Shown here piece after piece: positions 1 to 8,655 of a stretch of 64,000 nucleotides of DNA (its first letter is position 1; each line of letters begins with the position of its first letter). A program made the translations under genes and the position numbers. The DNA is from SZUA-35 sp963781035 (GTDB lineage: Bacteria; Actinomycetota; Acidimicrobiia; Acidimicrobiales; SZUA-35), in assembly GCA_963781035.1 (NCBI GenBank), contig CAWAEN010000006.1, positions 1-64,000 on the forward strand, read 5' to 3'. The notes below the pieces were generated by a model. The model saw nothing but the letters and a program-made list of their open reading frames with translations, was not told the origin of the DNA and did not search any database.

Positions 1-1
1 C

Positions 2-1328
2 GCCCCCACGATCCGTAGCGTCTTGCTGGTGGAAACCCGGTCGTTCAGCGTTCTGCAGGCGATCGTGTTGTCCGCACTTGCCGCTTCGCTGTTCGTCGTC
101 TCGTTCTCCTGGATGTCGATCGGGCCCTTGGGTTCGCCGACTGCCGGGGCAGCGTTCCTGGTCGTGGCGATTGCGGCCGGGCTTTCGAGCCCACGGGCTC
201 GAGCAGAGCTTCTTCCGATACGACGCCATGTCAACGCCTTGTCCGTGGTCGCATTCTCGGCCGTGGCTGTCTTCGGACTGGTGCTCTCGGCCGCCCTCGG
301 TGCCGAGCCCACCTATCTCGATGGCGGCGCTTCGTCACTGGCCAGGCTGATTCTGTTCTTCGTCCTCACCTACGCCACGGTGACCGTGGCGCTCGCCGCT
401 CTGGGCGATGGAGGACGCCGGGCCGCCCCGCTCGTCGGCCTGATCGTGACACTCGCGGTGCTGGTCGTCATCGGCCTGTTGTACGTGCGAGCCGATGTCA
501 ATCCGATCGAGGCCTATCGTCGAGCGGTCACCAACGGATCGTTCCAGCCCGTGCTGTATTCGGTCCGGCTGATTCACCTCGGCCTCGATGGGATCGACCA
601 CGGCTCGACGATCCGTCACCTCGAGATCCGGGGCGCGTTGTGCGCGTCGTTCCTCGGCCTGGCACTGATCCGGCGCCCGACGATCCGCTCCATCCGATGG
701 CCATTGGTCGCCGCGGCACTCAGCGTGAGCTTCGCCGTCCTGCAGTTCAGCCGGGCCAACCTGTTGATCGTTGCGCTCGCGGCAGTCGTCCCCTTCGTAC
801 TCGTCGTCAAACGGCTCGGACGCTTGGCCGGAGTCCTGATCGTCGGAGCACTCCTCGTCGGCTTCATCGCCGTTCTGCAGATCGATGCGGTCGGCGATGC
901 GGTGGGAGACGGGTCGAATCAGTCGTCTGAGGTCCGTGGTGAAGCGCTGTTGGATGCGGTCGGGATGCTCGACGAAGCGATGCCGTTCGGTGTCGACCGT
1001 GCCGGGGCCGACGGATCGCCGATCTTCTCGCCCCACAACATGTTCCTGGATCTCACCCTCGGCGCCGGCGTGCTTGGCTCGATTGCGGCCCTCGGGTTGA
1101 TGTTCATCGCCGGCCGCGGCCTTGCATCGTCGGTCAGGCAGCAAGTTCGCCGCTCCCGGGCTTGTCGAGGCCCTGCCGGCGGTCGGTCTCAGCGGCCTGT
1201 TCATCATCGTGATCGTCCGTATGTTCACCGGCGGCGGTGGGTTCCTCGATCCTGTGTCCTGGTTCGCGTTCGCCGCGGCCTGTGCCTTGGGCGCCGAGGG
1301 TGTGGTCAGGCCCGCGACTTCGCCCTGA
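2..1328 (+). CDS. O-antigen polymerase/ligase-like membrane protein, 5' partial, frameshifted
   Basis: The reading frame is open from the window edge, so the 5' end may be missing; a TTG at 23 is the first candidate start inside the window. The protein is polytopic, with many hydrophobic segments, and has the late S-P-H-N-M-F-L-D motif followed by glycine-rich helices that is typical of O-antigen ligase/polymerase (Wzy/WaaL-like) proteins. At about 1132-1160 the coding frame shifts by one base. The last membrane helices (LSGLFIIVIVRMF) continue in the next frame to a TGA at 1326-1328. Three glycosyltransferases downstream support a role in surface polysaccharide assembly. The shift could be a sequencing indel or a real lesion. 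Confidence 0.6.
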
Positions 1329-2185
1329 CCGATCGAGAGGCTGCCTGGACCTGGTCCATCGCCCGGCCCTTCAGCCGAGCGAGGCGCCGTCTCAGCGGTG
1401 ACGGAGGACGGTAGAGGGTCGTGTTGACGGGTTGGGCCAGACCCGGTCGAGGCGGTCCGACGAGATACGGGGCCGGTTCCCTGGTCCACGTCTTGTCCGC
1501 GTAGCTCGTCATCAGCGGAATCCGAGGATCGGCCGCCGACTGGTAGTGAAGGAACAACATGACCCGATCGTTCGACGTCGACAATTCGCCGCTGTGCCAA
1601 CTGCGCGCATTGAATGCGTAGAACCGGCCCGTGGCGAAGTTCCTTGGAACGATCACCTCTGAACAGCGATGGTCGAGTGCACCCGCAGTCGCAAGCGCTT
1701 CGCTCGTGTCGCTTCGGTCCCGGAGGACCGACGGCGTCCGCTGCAGGCCATGCGGAAAACGGGATGCACCTCGTCGAGTTGGCCGACGTGCACCCGTCGA
1801 GGCCGACGGCCACCGTGATCGTCGGCCACTGATGACTCTCGATGTCGACGTGCCACGACCCGGCCTGGTTCGGGGTGCCGCTCTGGATGTTCGAGCCCCA
1901 CATCACCCACTGCTGGTCCGAACCCACGATCGCTTCGACGAGAGCGGTGATGTTGGCATCGTGAGCGACGTCTCGGATGGCGTCGGTGATGGCATACGGG
2001 ACCCGGTGACGTCCTGCCGCCCGGTCGTCGCGAACCGCCTCGTCGAATTGGGCGGCATCGTGGAGCAGGCGGGGCAAGACCGACGGGTCGGCGAGCGGGA
2101 AGGTGTCAGCGACGACGCCCCGTTCTCGATACTCCCGGCCGTGCTCCGGGGTCGGTGAGGAATGAATTGCTCCCTCCGTACGCAC
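1306..2185 (-). CDS. Phytanoyl-CoA dioxygenase (PhyH) family protein, frameshifted
   Basis: This is a predicted Fe(II)/2-oxoglutarate-dependent oxygenase. The iron-binding H-x-D is visible in SWHVDIESHQW, preceded by MWGSNIQSGTPNQ. The C-terminal half carries FYAFNARSWHSGELSTSNDR, which supplies the distal histidine and the arginine expected for 2-oxoglutarate binding. The two halves lie in different frames. Dropping one base near 1754-1758 (a GGAAAACGGG context) joins CIPFS to HGLQRTPSVL and restores a continuous protein of about 290 residues. The GTG at 2185 is my chosen start; an upstream ATG at 2239 would overlap the divergent glycosyltransferase start. It lies in a glycosyltransferase cluster, so it may hydroxylate a lipid or sugar precursor. 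The substrate is unknown. Confidence 0.65.
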
Positions 2186-2237
2186 GGTCCGGACCCTACC
2201 ATCGACCCGTGCGCACACTCGAAGGGTCGACGTCCTC

Positions 2238-3403
2238 ATGAGGATCGCCTTCTTCGACGACCGTTTCGATCAGGTCTACGGCGCCCAGGAGAACGTGCTG
2301 CTGCTCGCCGAACTGGCTCGCCGCAGTGGGCACGACCCGCTGTTCCTGACCACCGAGGAGGGACCGCTGGCCGCCGAAGCTCGACGCCGCAACTTGACCG
2401 TCGAGGTCGTTCCCGCCCCTCCGTCGCTCCGCCGGTTCGAAGGCACATCGTTCGAAGGGGGAGTGGGAGCGGTTGCCAGACTCGTCGTCGATCTCGTGCG
2501 CTACAACGTCGCGTTGGGCCGTGTCATCAGGGGCCACGACGCCGACGTTGTCGTGTCGGCCGCGGTGAGGCCGACGGCGCTCCTTCTCGGCGCCAGGATC
2601 ATCCAACGCGGCCCCATCCTCCTCTACGCGCAGAACAGCATTCCGCGCGGTTCGCTCGCCGTGGTCGCCGGCCTCGCCAGTCGCAAGATCTACCTGATCG
2701 GCGACGGGGCCCGCTCGACCTTTCCCCGTTGGTTCCAGCGTCGACTCGCCTCCCGATTCGCCGACCTCCCATCCGGCCGCGACATCGCCCACTACACGAC
2801 CGTCCGATCGCGCCTGGCAACCGACGACGCTGCGCCGGTCGAAGTCGTCACCGTCTCGTCCGTCACCGAGCGCAAAGGTCTGCACCTGCTGATCGACGCT
2901 GCGGCCGACGTCGTGCGACGCGGTCGACGCCTCCGACTCACCGTCGTCGGGGGGACCACAGGCCCAGTGTCCGAGACGTACCTCGCCGAGTTGCGCGACC
3001 AAGGGACCGGCTTGGCGTCGACGTCGAGTTCGCCGGCTGGCAGGACGACGTCGCTCCGTTCCTGACCGCGGCCGACGTCTTTGCCATCGCATCGGACAAC
3101 GAGGGCCTGCCCGGTGTGCTCATCGAGGCGATGGCCAGCGGCCTTCCCTGCGTGACGACCCGAGCCGGTAGCGCAGGTGATCTCGTCGAAGACGCCGGCG
3201 CCGGGTATGCCGTCGACATCGGCGACGTCGACGCGCTCGCTGATGCTCTGCTCGCGCTCGCCGACGATCCGCAGCTCCGGTTCGACGCAGGACGCCGCGG
3301 TCGCGAGTACGTGCAGTCTCAGCACAGCCTCGAGGCATTCCAGCGCCGGTTCGAGGCAGCGTTGTCAGCCGTGGAGGGACACAGCGGGGTTCCCGACCGA
3401 TGA
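2238..3403 (+). CDS. Glycosyltransferase family 4 (GT-B), frameshifted
   Basis: The N-terminal half (MRIAFFDDRFDQVYGAQENV) is a GT-B acceptor domain. The C-terminal half carries the nucleotide-sugar binding signature SDNEGLPGVLIEAMASGLPCV, the E-x7-E type motif of GT4 enzymes. The two parts are in different frames; one missing base in the AAGGG run near 3001-3005 joins AELRDQ to DRLGVDVEFAGW. The corrected protein is about 388 residues. The stop overlaps the ATG of the next glycosyltransferase (ATGA at 3400), so the genes are translationally coupled. It probably transfers a sugar from a nucleotide donor to a lipid-linked or polysaccharide acceptor at the cytoplasmic membrane. Confidence 0.7.
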
Positions 3404-4602
3404 CGTCGGAGGTGTGCACCTTCCCGTCCGTGAGTTCGTTGATCGAGGCGGAGCAGCACGACGGGGCCCATGGGTCGAATCGCATTCTCGTGGTCTCGAG
3501 CGGGGTCAGCGGTATGGCTGTCCTGGCGACACGATTCTCTCAGGTCGCGGCCAGCCTCGGATTCGACGTCTCGGCCGTTGTCTCCAAGCCCGAGGTCGTC
3601 AAGCGGCGCCCGATCCGGCCGGCCAGAGCTCGGCTCTCGCTGCTCGATCAAGTCCGGCATCGGCGACGGTGGCGACGGCCTCGCTACGACCTCGACGAAC
3701 TCGGACAGGTGATTGCCGGCTTCAGCGGCGTGTTGGCTGTCGGCACCGGTCCGTCGTTCCCCATCGTTCCGCTCGCCGCTGCCGCCGGTGTGCCGATCGC
3801 AGTCATGCTCGACGTCACCATGAATCGACACGCCGAGCAGAACGACTGGCCGCAGAACCGGTGGTTCCGACAAGAGGTGGCTTTCGAATCCGACTGCTTC
3901 TCACGCGCCGACCGCCTGCTCTGCGTTTCGGAGTGGGCTCGCAGCTCAGTCGTCGGTGACCTCGGGATCGACAGCGACCGCACGCTCCTCACTCCACCGC
4001 TCCTCGCCGCGGCCGACGCCCCAGAGCTCGATGACCGTCCACCGCCCGGCCCGGTGCTTCGCTTCGCCGCCATCGGGTCGCCGTGGATCCGAAAGGGCAT
4101 GGACCTGACGATCGACTGGTTGCTTCACCGCCCTGACGCTCCGGTCGAACTGCATCTCTTCGGCGACAGCCCCGGTGGGGTCACCGATCCGAGGATCATC
4201 GAACACGGCAGAGTCGACGGTCGCGAGCTCATCGAACGCTGGCTGCCGTCGATGGACCTGCTCGTACATCCGACCAGGCGTGACCAATCGGCCACGGTGG
4301 TCGTCGAGGCAGCCTGGGCCGGCGTTGCCTCGGTGGCCACAGCGATGGCCGGAATCCCGGAACTGATCGACGATGGAGCGACCGGCTGGCTCGTGCCCGA
4401 GGGCTCCGAATCCGCGCTGCACCGGACTCTGGACGAGGTGCTCGAGGACCCCGATCGCCTTCGCCCGGCAGGGCTGGCCAGTCGCAAGAAGGCCGAAACC
4501 GAGTTCGAAGCCCACGCGATCTTTGCCCCTGTCGCACAGTGGTTGGCGGGCGACGCTGCGGCCCCGATCGCCGGCAACGGCGGGAGACCGTCCGCGCCAT
4601 GA
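3400..4602 (+). CDS. Glycosyltransferase family 1/4 (GT-B)
   Basis: This intact protein of 400 residues has a GT-B fold pattern. The C-terminal half contains RFAAIGSPWIRKGMDL (start of the donor-binding domain) and HPTRRDQSATVVVEAAWAGVASVATAMAGIPEL, the family E-x7-E region. The first 25 residues look like a non-conserved extension, so a later start is possible. It overlaps the preceding glycosyltransferase by ATGA and the next one by ATGA at 4599, which makes a three-gene coupled operon. It most likely acts in the same glycan assembly pathway. Donor and acceptor cannot be predicted. Confidence 0.8.
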   Translation: MTSEVCTFPSVSSLIEAEQHDGAHGSNRILVVSSGVSGMAVLATRFSQVAASLGFDVSAVVSKPEVVKRRPIRPARARLSLLDQVRHRRRWRRPRYDLDELGQVIAGFSGVLAVGTGPSFPIVPLAAAAGVPIAVMLDVTMNRHAEQNDWPQNRWFRQEVAFESDCFSRADRLLCVSEWARSSVVGDLGIDSDRTLLTPPLLAAADAPELDDRPPPGPVLRFAAIGSPWIRKGMDLTIDWLLHRPDAPVELHLFGDSPGGVTDPRIIEHGRVDGRELIERWLPSMDLLVHPTRRDQSATVVVEAAWAGVASVATAMAGIPELIDDGATGWLVPEGSESALHRTLDEVLEDPDRLRPAGLASRKKAETEFEAHAIFAPVAQWLAGDAAAPIAGNGGRPSAP

Positions 4603-5459
4603 ACGTCGTCAGTGTCGTGCTCGCGGTTCGAGACGGGGAACGAACGATTGGCGCCCAGCTCGAGGCGCTGCTTCGGCAACGCACCGATCGCGAATGGGAG
4701 CTGGTCGTCGTCGACAATGCCTCGCAGGACATGACGGCTCGTGTCGTCGGCGCCGAGCTCGGCCGGTTCGGCTCTGCTCGCTTGATCGAGGCCGGCCAGG
4801 GAAGCGGTGCCGGTTACGCCAAGAACTGTGGAGCTGATGTCGCTGTGGGTGAGACGCTCCTGTTCTGCGACGCCGACGACGAAGTCGACGAACTCTGGCT
4901 GGACTGTTTGGCCGATGGGGTCGATCGCCACGGGTTCGTCGGAGGTGCGCTCGATCGCCGTCGGCTCCACGGCGGCCATCCGAGTGGTCCCGGGGTGCCG
5001 ACGACTCGTGATCTGCACCGGACCGCTGACGGGCAGCCGTTTGCCGTCGGAGCGAATCTCGGGGTGAGCCGACGGCTCTTCCGCCAACTCGACGGCTTCG
5101 ACATCTCGTTCGTCGGCGGCAACGAAGACGCAGACTTCGCGCTGCGGGCGGCGGCGATCGGGCACGCTCCGCAGTTCTGTCCCGAGGCGATCGTCCACTA
5201 TCGGGAACGGTCGACATGGCGGGCCAGCTTCAACCAATACCGTCGCTACGGCAGGACCGAACCGCAGCTCTACCGGAAACACCGGGCCGTCGTCGCTCGA
5301 CGCACGCCGGTCGACGGGCTCCGGTTCTGGGGGCGGATCCCTCTGGTCTCTGCTCGAGGCTTCCGCGACCCGCACGCCCGCGTCCTCGCCACCCGGCTCG
5401 TCGGCCGGGGCGTCGGTCGCATCGAAGGCAGCATCCGCCACCGAGCCCTGTTCTGGTGA
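4599..5459 (+). CDS. Glycosyltransferase family 2 (GT-A)
   Basis: The protein has 286 residues. The GT-A core begins MNVVSVVLAVRDGERTIGAQ, continues with VVVDNASQD, and has the metal-binding D-x-D variant in LLFCDADDEVDE. The acceptor-side motif GGNEDADFALR matches the ED motif of GT2 enzymes. The ATG at 4599 overlaps the stop of the preceding gene, which fixes the start. The tail lacks transmembrane segments, so this is probably a cytosolic, membrane-associated enzyme of the polysaccharide block. It converges on the phosphodiesterase-like gene at 5517 with a 57 bp gap. Confidence 0.8.
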   Translation: MNVVSVVLAVRDGERTIGAQLEALLRQRTDREWELVVVDNASQDMTARVVGAELGRFGSARLIEAGQGSGAGYAKNCGADVAVGETLLFCDADDEVDELWLDCLADGVDRHGFVGGALDRRRLHGGHPSGPGVPTTRDLHRTADGQPFAVGANLGVSRRLFRQLDGFDISFVGGNEDADFALRAAAIGHAPQFCPEAIVHYRERSTWRASFNQYRRYGRTEPQLYRKHRAVVARRTPVDGLRFWGRIPLVSARGFRDPHARVLATRLVGRGVGRIEGSIRHRALFW

Positions 5460-5516
5460 TCGGGCTCGGTTGACGCGCCGGGAGCACCCTCTGCCACCGT
5501 CCAGGGCGGGTCCGAT

Positions 5517-7010
5517 CTACACCGACGACCCAGCGAGTTCCGGGACGACGACACCATCGACGTCGGTCAGCGACTCGCCCAGTGACGCCGCAATCGTCGG
5601 TGCCAGGTCCTCGATCCGAATCGAGCCGCCACCGTCGTTCTCGGTGTCAGCCATCCCCGGATGAACGACGATGACCTCCCCGGCCGGCCGATGATCGCCG
5701 GACCGAATGCCGCTGTAACGACCAGCGACGAGCCCGACGGTCGGTGACACCGCGGCATCGATCGGTGCCGACCACTCCCAATCGACGAGCAGGTCAGGGA
5801 GGTGGGCACGGCGGGGACCCCGATGATGGTCGTCGACGCGGATGACCTCGGAGACAACTTGCCGGCCGGACGTGGGACAGCGGAGCGCGAGGAGTTCAGC
5901 TTTCAGGCGGTCGATGAGCTCGATCCCTGACGGTGCCGAGGGATCGATGAAACCCTGCGGCTCGCGCCCAGCGACATTGAGCCGGATTCCCCCGAATCGC
6001 TCATTGTTGGGGACCTGGAAGAAGGCTCTCGCTCCGTCGAGGGAGGCGAGGGACGGATCGCCGCCGGCAAACCGGGCCCGGACCTTCTTCGTCGCCCAGT
6101 GACCGGCACGGTGAGCGGACCCTGAAATGGCTCTGGTCGTGGGTGTCGGAGCGATGGCGTTCTCGATTCGCAGCAGCGCTTCGGCCAGGATGTGCTCCCC
6201 GCCGTAGTGGGGAACGAAGCCGTGGCTCAGAATCACCATCACGGTCGCATCGTCGAGGTCTTCCAGGAGTCGACCCAACTGGACATCCAACGCCTCGTAG
6301 ACATCGAGAAGTGGGTCCCCACCGAGCGCGATCGCTGCCTCGGGGTCATGGGCGACATGGTTTACGTCGTGGTGTTTCCAGAGGTGATGCCCGGCGCAAT
6401 GCGACTCGGAGAAGACGGTGAGGAACAGATCCCACGAATCTCGGTGGAGAACGTCGAGCGAGAGGTCTCCCTTCGCCGTTGCCCCTTCCAACAGGGCTTC
6501 CACCATCGATGCGGGGGGCCTCGTGCGTGCGGTGTGGTCGCATCGAACCTCGATGGGGTGGGACGGTCGATCGTGCAACAGATCGTCAGCCCCGACCGAG
6601 TTCGTCGCCATCCATCGGTCGTGACTTCCCCAGTCGACGATCTGGAGGCCGTTGAGTTCCTGGGACGGGGCGCTGAGCGGCGCATCGACGATGGCCACCT
6701 TGGCCCCCGCTCGGGACAGCGAATCCCACATGGGGACGCCGCCCGCTTCCGCCGGTTGCATTCGTTTGGTGGCGTACGCCCCGGGAACGAATTGGCGCCA
6801 GCTGTAGATGCCGTGCACCGCCGGCCCAGTCCCGGTCGCCAGGCTCGGCCAGATCGATCCGACGTAGAGGCCGTATGGCGGTACGAGCGAACGGCGGAGG
6901 CCCCGCCGGACGAGCGAGGCCAGATGCGGCATCCGCCCTGCGTCCATCAGCGTGGCAGCGATCGCCGGATCACATGCGTCAAAGCCGATCACCGCAGTTC
7001 GTGCCGACAT
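5517..7010 (-). CDS. Alkaline phosphatase-superfamily (type I phosphodiesterase/pyrophosphatase-like) protein
   Basis: The 497-residue protein has the alkaline-phosphatase fold signatures of type I phosphodiesterases. VIGFDACDP supplies the first metal ligand (Asp11), and IWPSLATGTGPAVHGIY supplies the nucleophile region near residues 53-66. ILSHGFVPHYGGEH supplies a later metal-binding His pair. No signal peptide is seen, so it may be cytosolic. The ATG at 7010 gives the conserved MSARTAVIGFD start. Homologues often occur beside glycosyltransferases in polysaccharide clusters. Here it converges on the GT2 gene. The substrate (phosphodiester, sulfate or nucleotide sugar) is not determined. 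Confidence 0.75.
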   Translation of the reverse strand: MSARTAVIGFDACDPAIAATLMDAGRMPHLASLVRRGLRRSLVPPYGLYVGSIWPSLATGTGPAVHGIYSWRQFVPGAYATKRMQPAEAGGVPMWDSLSRAGAKVAIVDAPLSAPSQELNGLQIVDWGSHDRWMATNSVGADDLLHDRPSHPIEVRCDHTARTRPPASMVEALLEGATAKGDLSLDVLHRDSWDLFLTVFSESHCAGHHLWKHHDVNHVAHDPEAAIALGGDPLLDVYEALDVQLGRLLEDLDDATVMVILSHGFVPHYGGEHILAEALLRIENAIAPTPTTRAISGSAHRAGHWATKKVRARFAGGDPSLASLDGARAFFQVPNNERFGGIRLNVAGREPQGFIDPSAPSGIELIDRLKAELLALRCPTSGRQVVSEVIRVDDHHRGPRRAHLPDLLVDWEWSAPIDAAVSPTVGLVAGRYSGIRSGDHRPAGEVIVVHPGMADTENDGGGSIRIEDLAPTIAASLGESLTDVDGVVVPELAGSSV

Positions 7011-7122
7011 CGAGTGCACAGTAGCGCCCCGCGATTCGGGGCGCCGCCTTCGGCAGGCCGGGCAGCGAAGAGGTAGCGTCCGGTTCAGCACCGATCCGGC
7101 GGGCGAGCATGGGAGGAACCTG

Positions 7123-7812
7123 ATGACGAGCGATCTCGCACTGCTCGACCGTGCGTACGCCACGGTCTTGCGCCAAGTGATCACCGAGAAGACAGCGCCG
7201 CACTACACCGAACTTGCGGCGCTGCTCGACGTGTCGATCAACGACGCGAAGGAACTGACGCACGAGCTGGTCGGCATGACGCCGGGTTGGACACACCCCG
7301 GCACCGACTACCTGGCGTCGTTCCCACCGTTCAATCTCCAGCCCACGCAGTACCGGGTGAGCATCGACGGTGAGTCGGGCTGGTATGCGCAATGCGGATT
7401 CGAGGCGCTGGCCATTCGCTGGCTCGTGCCAGGCAAGGAGGTCCTCGTCGAGGCTCCGTGTCTCTGCTGCGGCGAACCGATCGTCGTGACGATGCAGGAC
7501 GACGAGCTCACGTACGATCCCGGGGAGATCGTGGGTTACACCAACTCCGAAGTCGGAGGTGATGCGGCCAGCCGGCCGTTTCGGTGAGCGAACATGAACC
7601 TCTTCCGGTCGGAAGAGCACGCACGGAACTGGGATGGCTACGACCCGGACATGGCCGCCGCCTTGATGCCGATCGCCGAATGGGCCGACATCTTCTCCAA
7701 TCCGTTCTTCAAGGAACGGGGACGGCCCGACTACCTCTCGTGGACTCGATCCGAGGCCGGCGCGGCCGCCTTCGGTGAGCTTCGCTCGCGATTGCCCCGC
7801 TCCACCGCCTGA
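7123..7812 (+). CDS. Alkylmercury lyase (MerB)-like protein, predicted selenoprotein with in-frame UGA
   Basis: The frame runs 154 codons, meets a TGA at 7585-7587, then continues in the same frame for 74 codons to 7812. MerB-like features are the N-terminal winged-helix-like segment (residues 28-50), YAQCGFEAL (Cys91, aligned with catalytic Cys96 of plasmid MerB; Glu94 where MerB has Asp99), and a distal NLFRSEEHARNW block that matches the FF-x-S...W region after Cys159. Counting back from the shared Trp puts the TGA exactly at Cys159. A GGGAGG ribosome site precedes ATG 7123. The internal ATG at 7594 has none. A hairpin with a GGUC loop lies 12 bases after the TGA. The product would be 229 residues with Sec155. 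Read as two genes, the second would be a 72-residue fragment. Activity on organomercurials is inference only. Confidence 0.72.
7585..7617 (+). promoter_or_regulatory. Putative bacterial SECIS element after UGA codon 155
   Basis: The UGA at 7585-7587 is followed by 12 bases and then a perfect 7-bp stem, CTCTTCC (7600-7606) with GGAAGAG (7611-7617), closing a GGTC loop (7607-7610). Bacterial SECIS elements bind SelB through a short stem-loop placed a similar distance downstream of the UGA, and the E. coli fdhF loop also contains GGUC. The element lies inside the coding sequence, as bacterial SECIS elements do. Confidence 0.6.
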
Positions 7813-7820
7813 AACCCCCG

Positions 7821-7852
7821 CGATTGGGGTCGCCCACGGCAGACCCCAATCG
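7821..7852. terminator. Bidirectional terminator hairpin
   Basis: A perfect 11-bp inverted repeat, CGATTGGGGTC and GACCCCAATCG, is separated by 10 bases. It lies between the convergent MerB-like gene and the ABC ATPase gene. Confidence 0.7.
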
Positions 7853-7856
7853 GCAG

Positions 7857-8630
7857 TCAGGTGCGGCGGGGGATCACGACCACGGTGCCGTCCGGCTCGT
7901 GGTGGACGCTGACCGTCACGCCGTAGAACTCGGCGAGCGTGTTCGCTTCGAGCACGTCGGTCGCCGCACCCATCGCCACGACGATGCCCTCGTGCATCAA
8001 CGCCAACCGATCGCTGTACAGGCCGGCCAACGTGAGATCGTGCATCGCCGACACCACGGTCAGCCCGTTCTCACGCTGCAGCGTCGACACCAGTTCGAGC
8101 GCCTGTTGCTGATGTCCGATGTCGAGGGCGCTGGTCGGCTCGTCGAGGAGCAGGATCGGTGCCTCGGTCGCCAACGCCCGGGCGATCACGATGCGTTGGG
8201 CCTCGCCCCCGCTCAGTTCGCCGAGAAGCCGATCCCGGAACTCGGCGAGATCCAGCCGCCCGAGGACGTCGTCGACCATCGCCCGGTCGTGCCTCGTCTC
8301 CCGCCCGAAGTAGCTCACGTGTGGAGCCCGACCCAACAGCACGTACTCGCGGCACGACATGTCCCTCGGCAGGATCGGGGACTGGGGCACGTAGGCAACC
8401 AACGCTGCCCGGCGAGCCCGGGACCGCAGCTGCAGCGAAGCGCCATCGACGGTGACATCGCCACCATGGTCGACCAAGCCGACCGCGGCCCGCAGCAACG
8501 ACGACTTGCCGGCCCCGTTCGGCCCGATGAGGCCAAGCCATTCCCCGGACGCCACGGTTGCGTCGAACCCCGAGAGCACCTCGCGCCGATCGTACGACAC
8601 GGTGACATCGACGAACCCGAGCGAACTCAT
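7857..8630 (-). CDS. btuD: ABC transporter ATP-binding protein, cobalamin/siderophore type
   Basis: The 257-residue ATPase has Walker A GPNGAGKSS, the ABC signature LSGGEAQRIVIARAL, Walker B ILLLDEPTSALD and the switch histidine in SAMHDL. It belongs to the FecE/BtuD group of importers for iron chelates and corrinoids. The ATG at 8630 is chosen because sequence upstream of it is unrelated to the family. It is the last gene of a minus-strand binding protein-permease-ATPase operon. The cobalamin riboswitch in front of the operon argues for a B12 or corrinoid substrate, so the symbol is assigned from context. Confidence 0.8.
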   Translation of the reverse strand: MSSLGFVDVTVSYDRREVLSGFDATVASGEWLGLIGPNGAGKSSLLRAAVGLVDHGGDVTVDGASLQLRSRARRAALVAYVPQSPILPRDMSCREYVLLGRAPHVSYFGRETRHDRAMVDDVLGRLDLAEFRDRLLGELSGGEAQRIVIARALATEAPILLLDEPTSALDIGHQQQALELVSTLQRENGLTVVSAMHDLTLAGLYSDRLALMHEGIVVAMGAATDVLEANTLAEFYGVTVSVHHEPDGTVVVIPRRT

Positions 8631-8655
8631 CGCTTCCCCTCCGCCGTCGTCCCCG

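Noticed and set aside
335..1300. Long minus-strand reading frame antisense to the O-antigen polymerase-like gene
   Set aside because: It continues from the PhyH gene only because of the indel near 1755. Its translation is Arg/Asp-rich with no family features, while the plus strand encodes clear membrane helices.
7588..7812. The 72-residue MerB-like tail as a separate gene starting at ATG 7594
   Set aside because: It has no ribosome site, is in the same frame as the upstream gene, and contains only the C-terminal segment of the MerB-like fold. A Sec codon explains it better, although two genes cannot be excluded.
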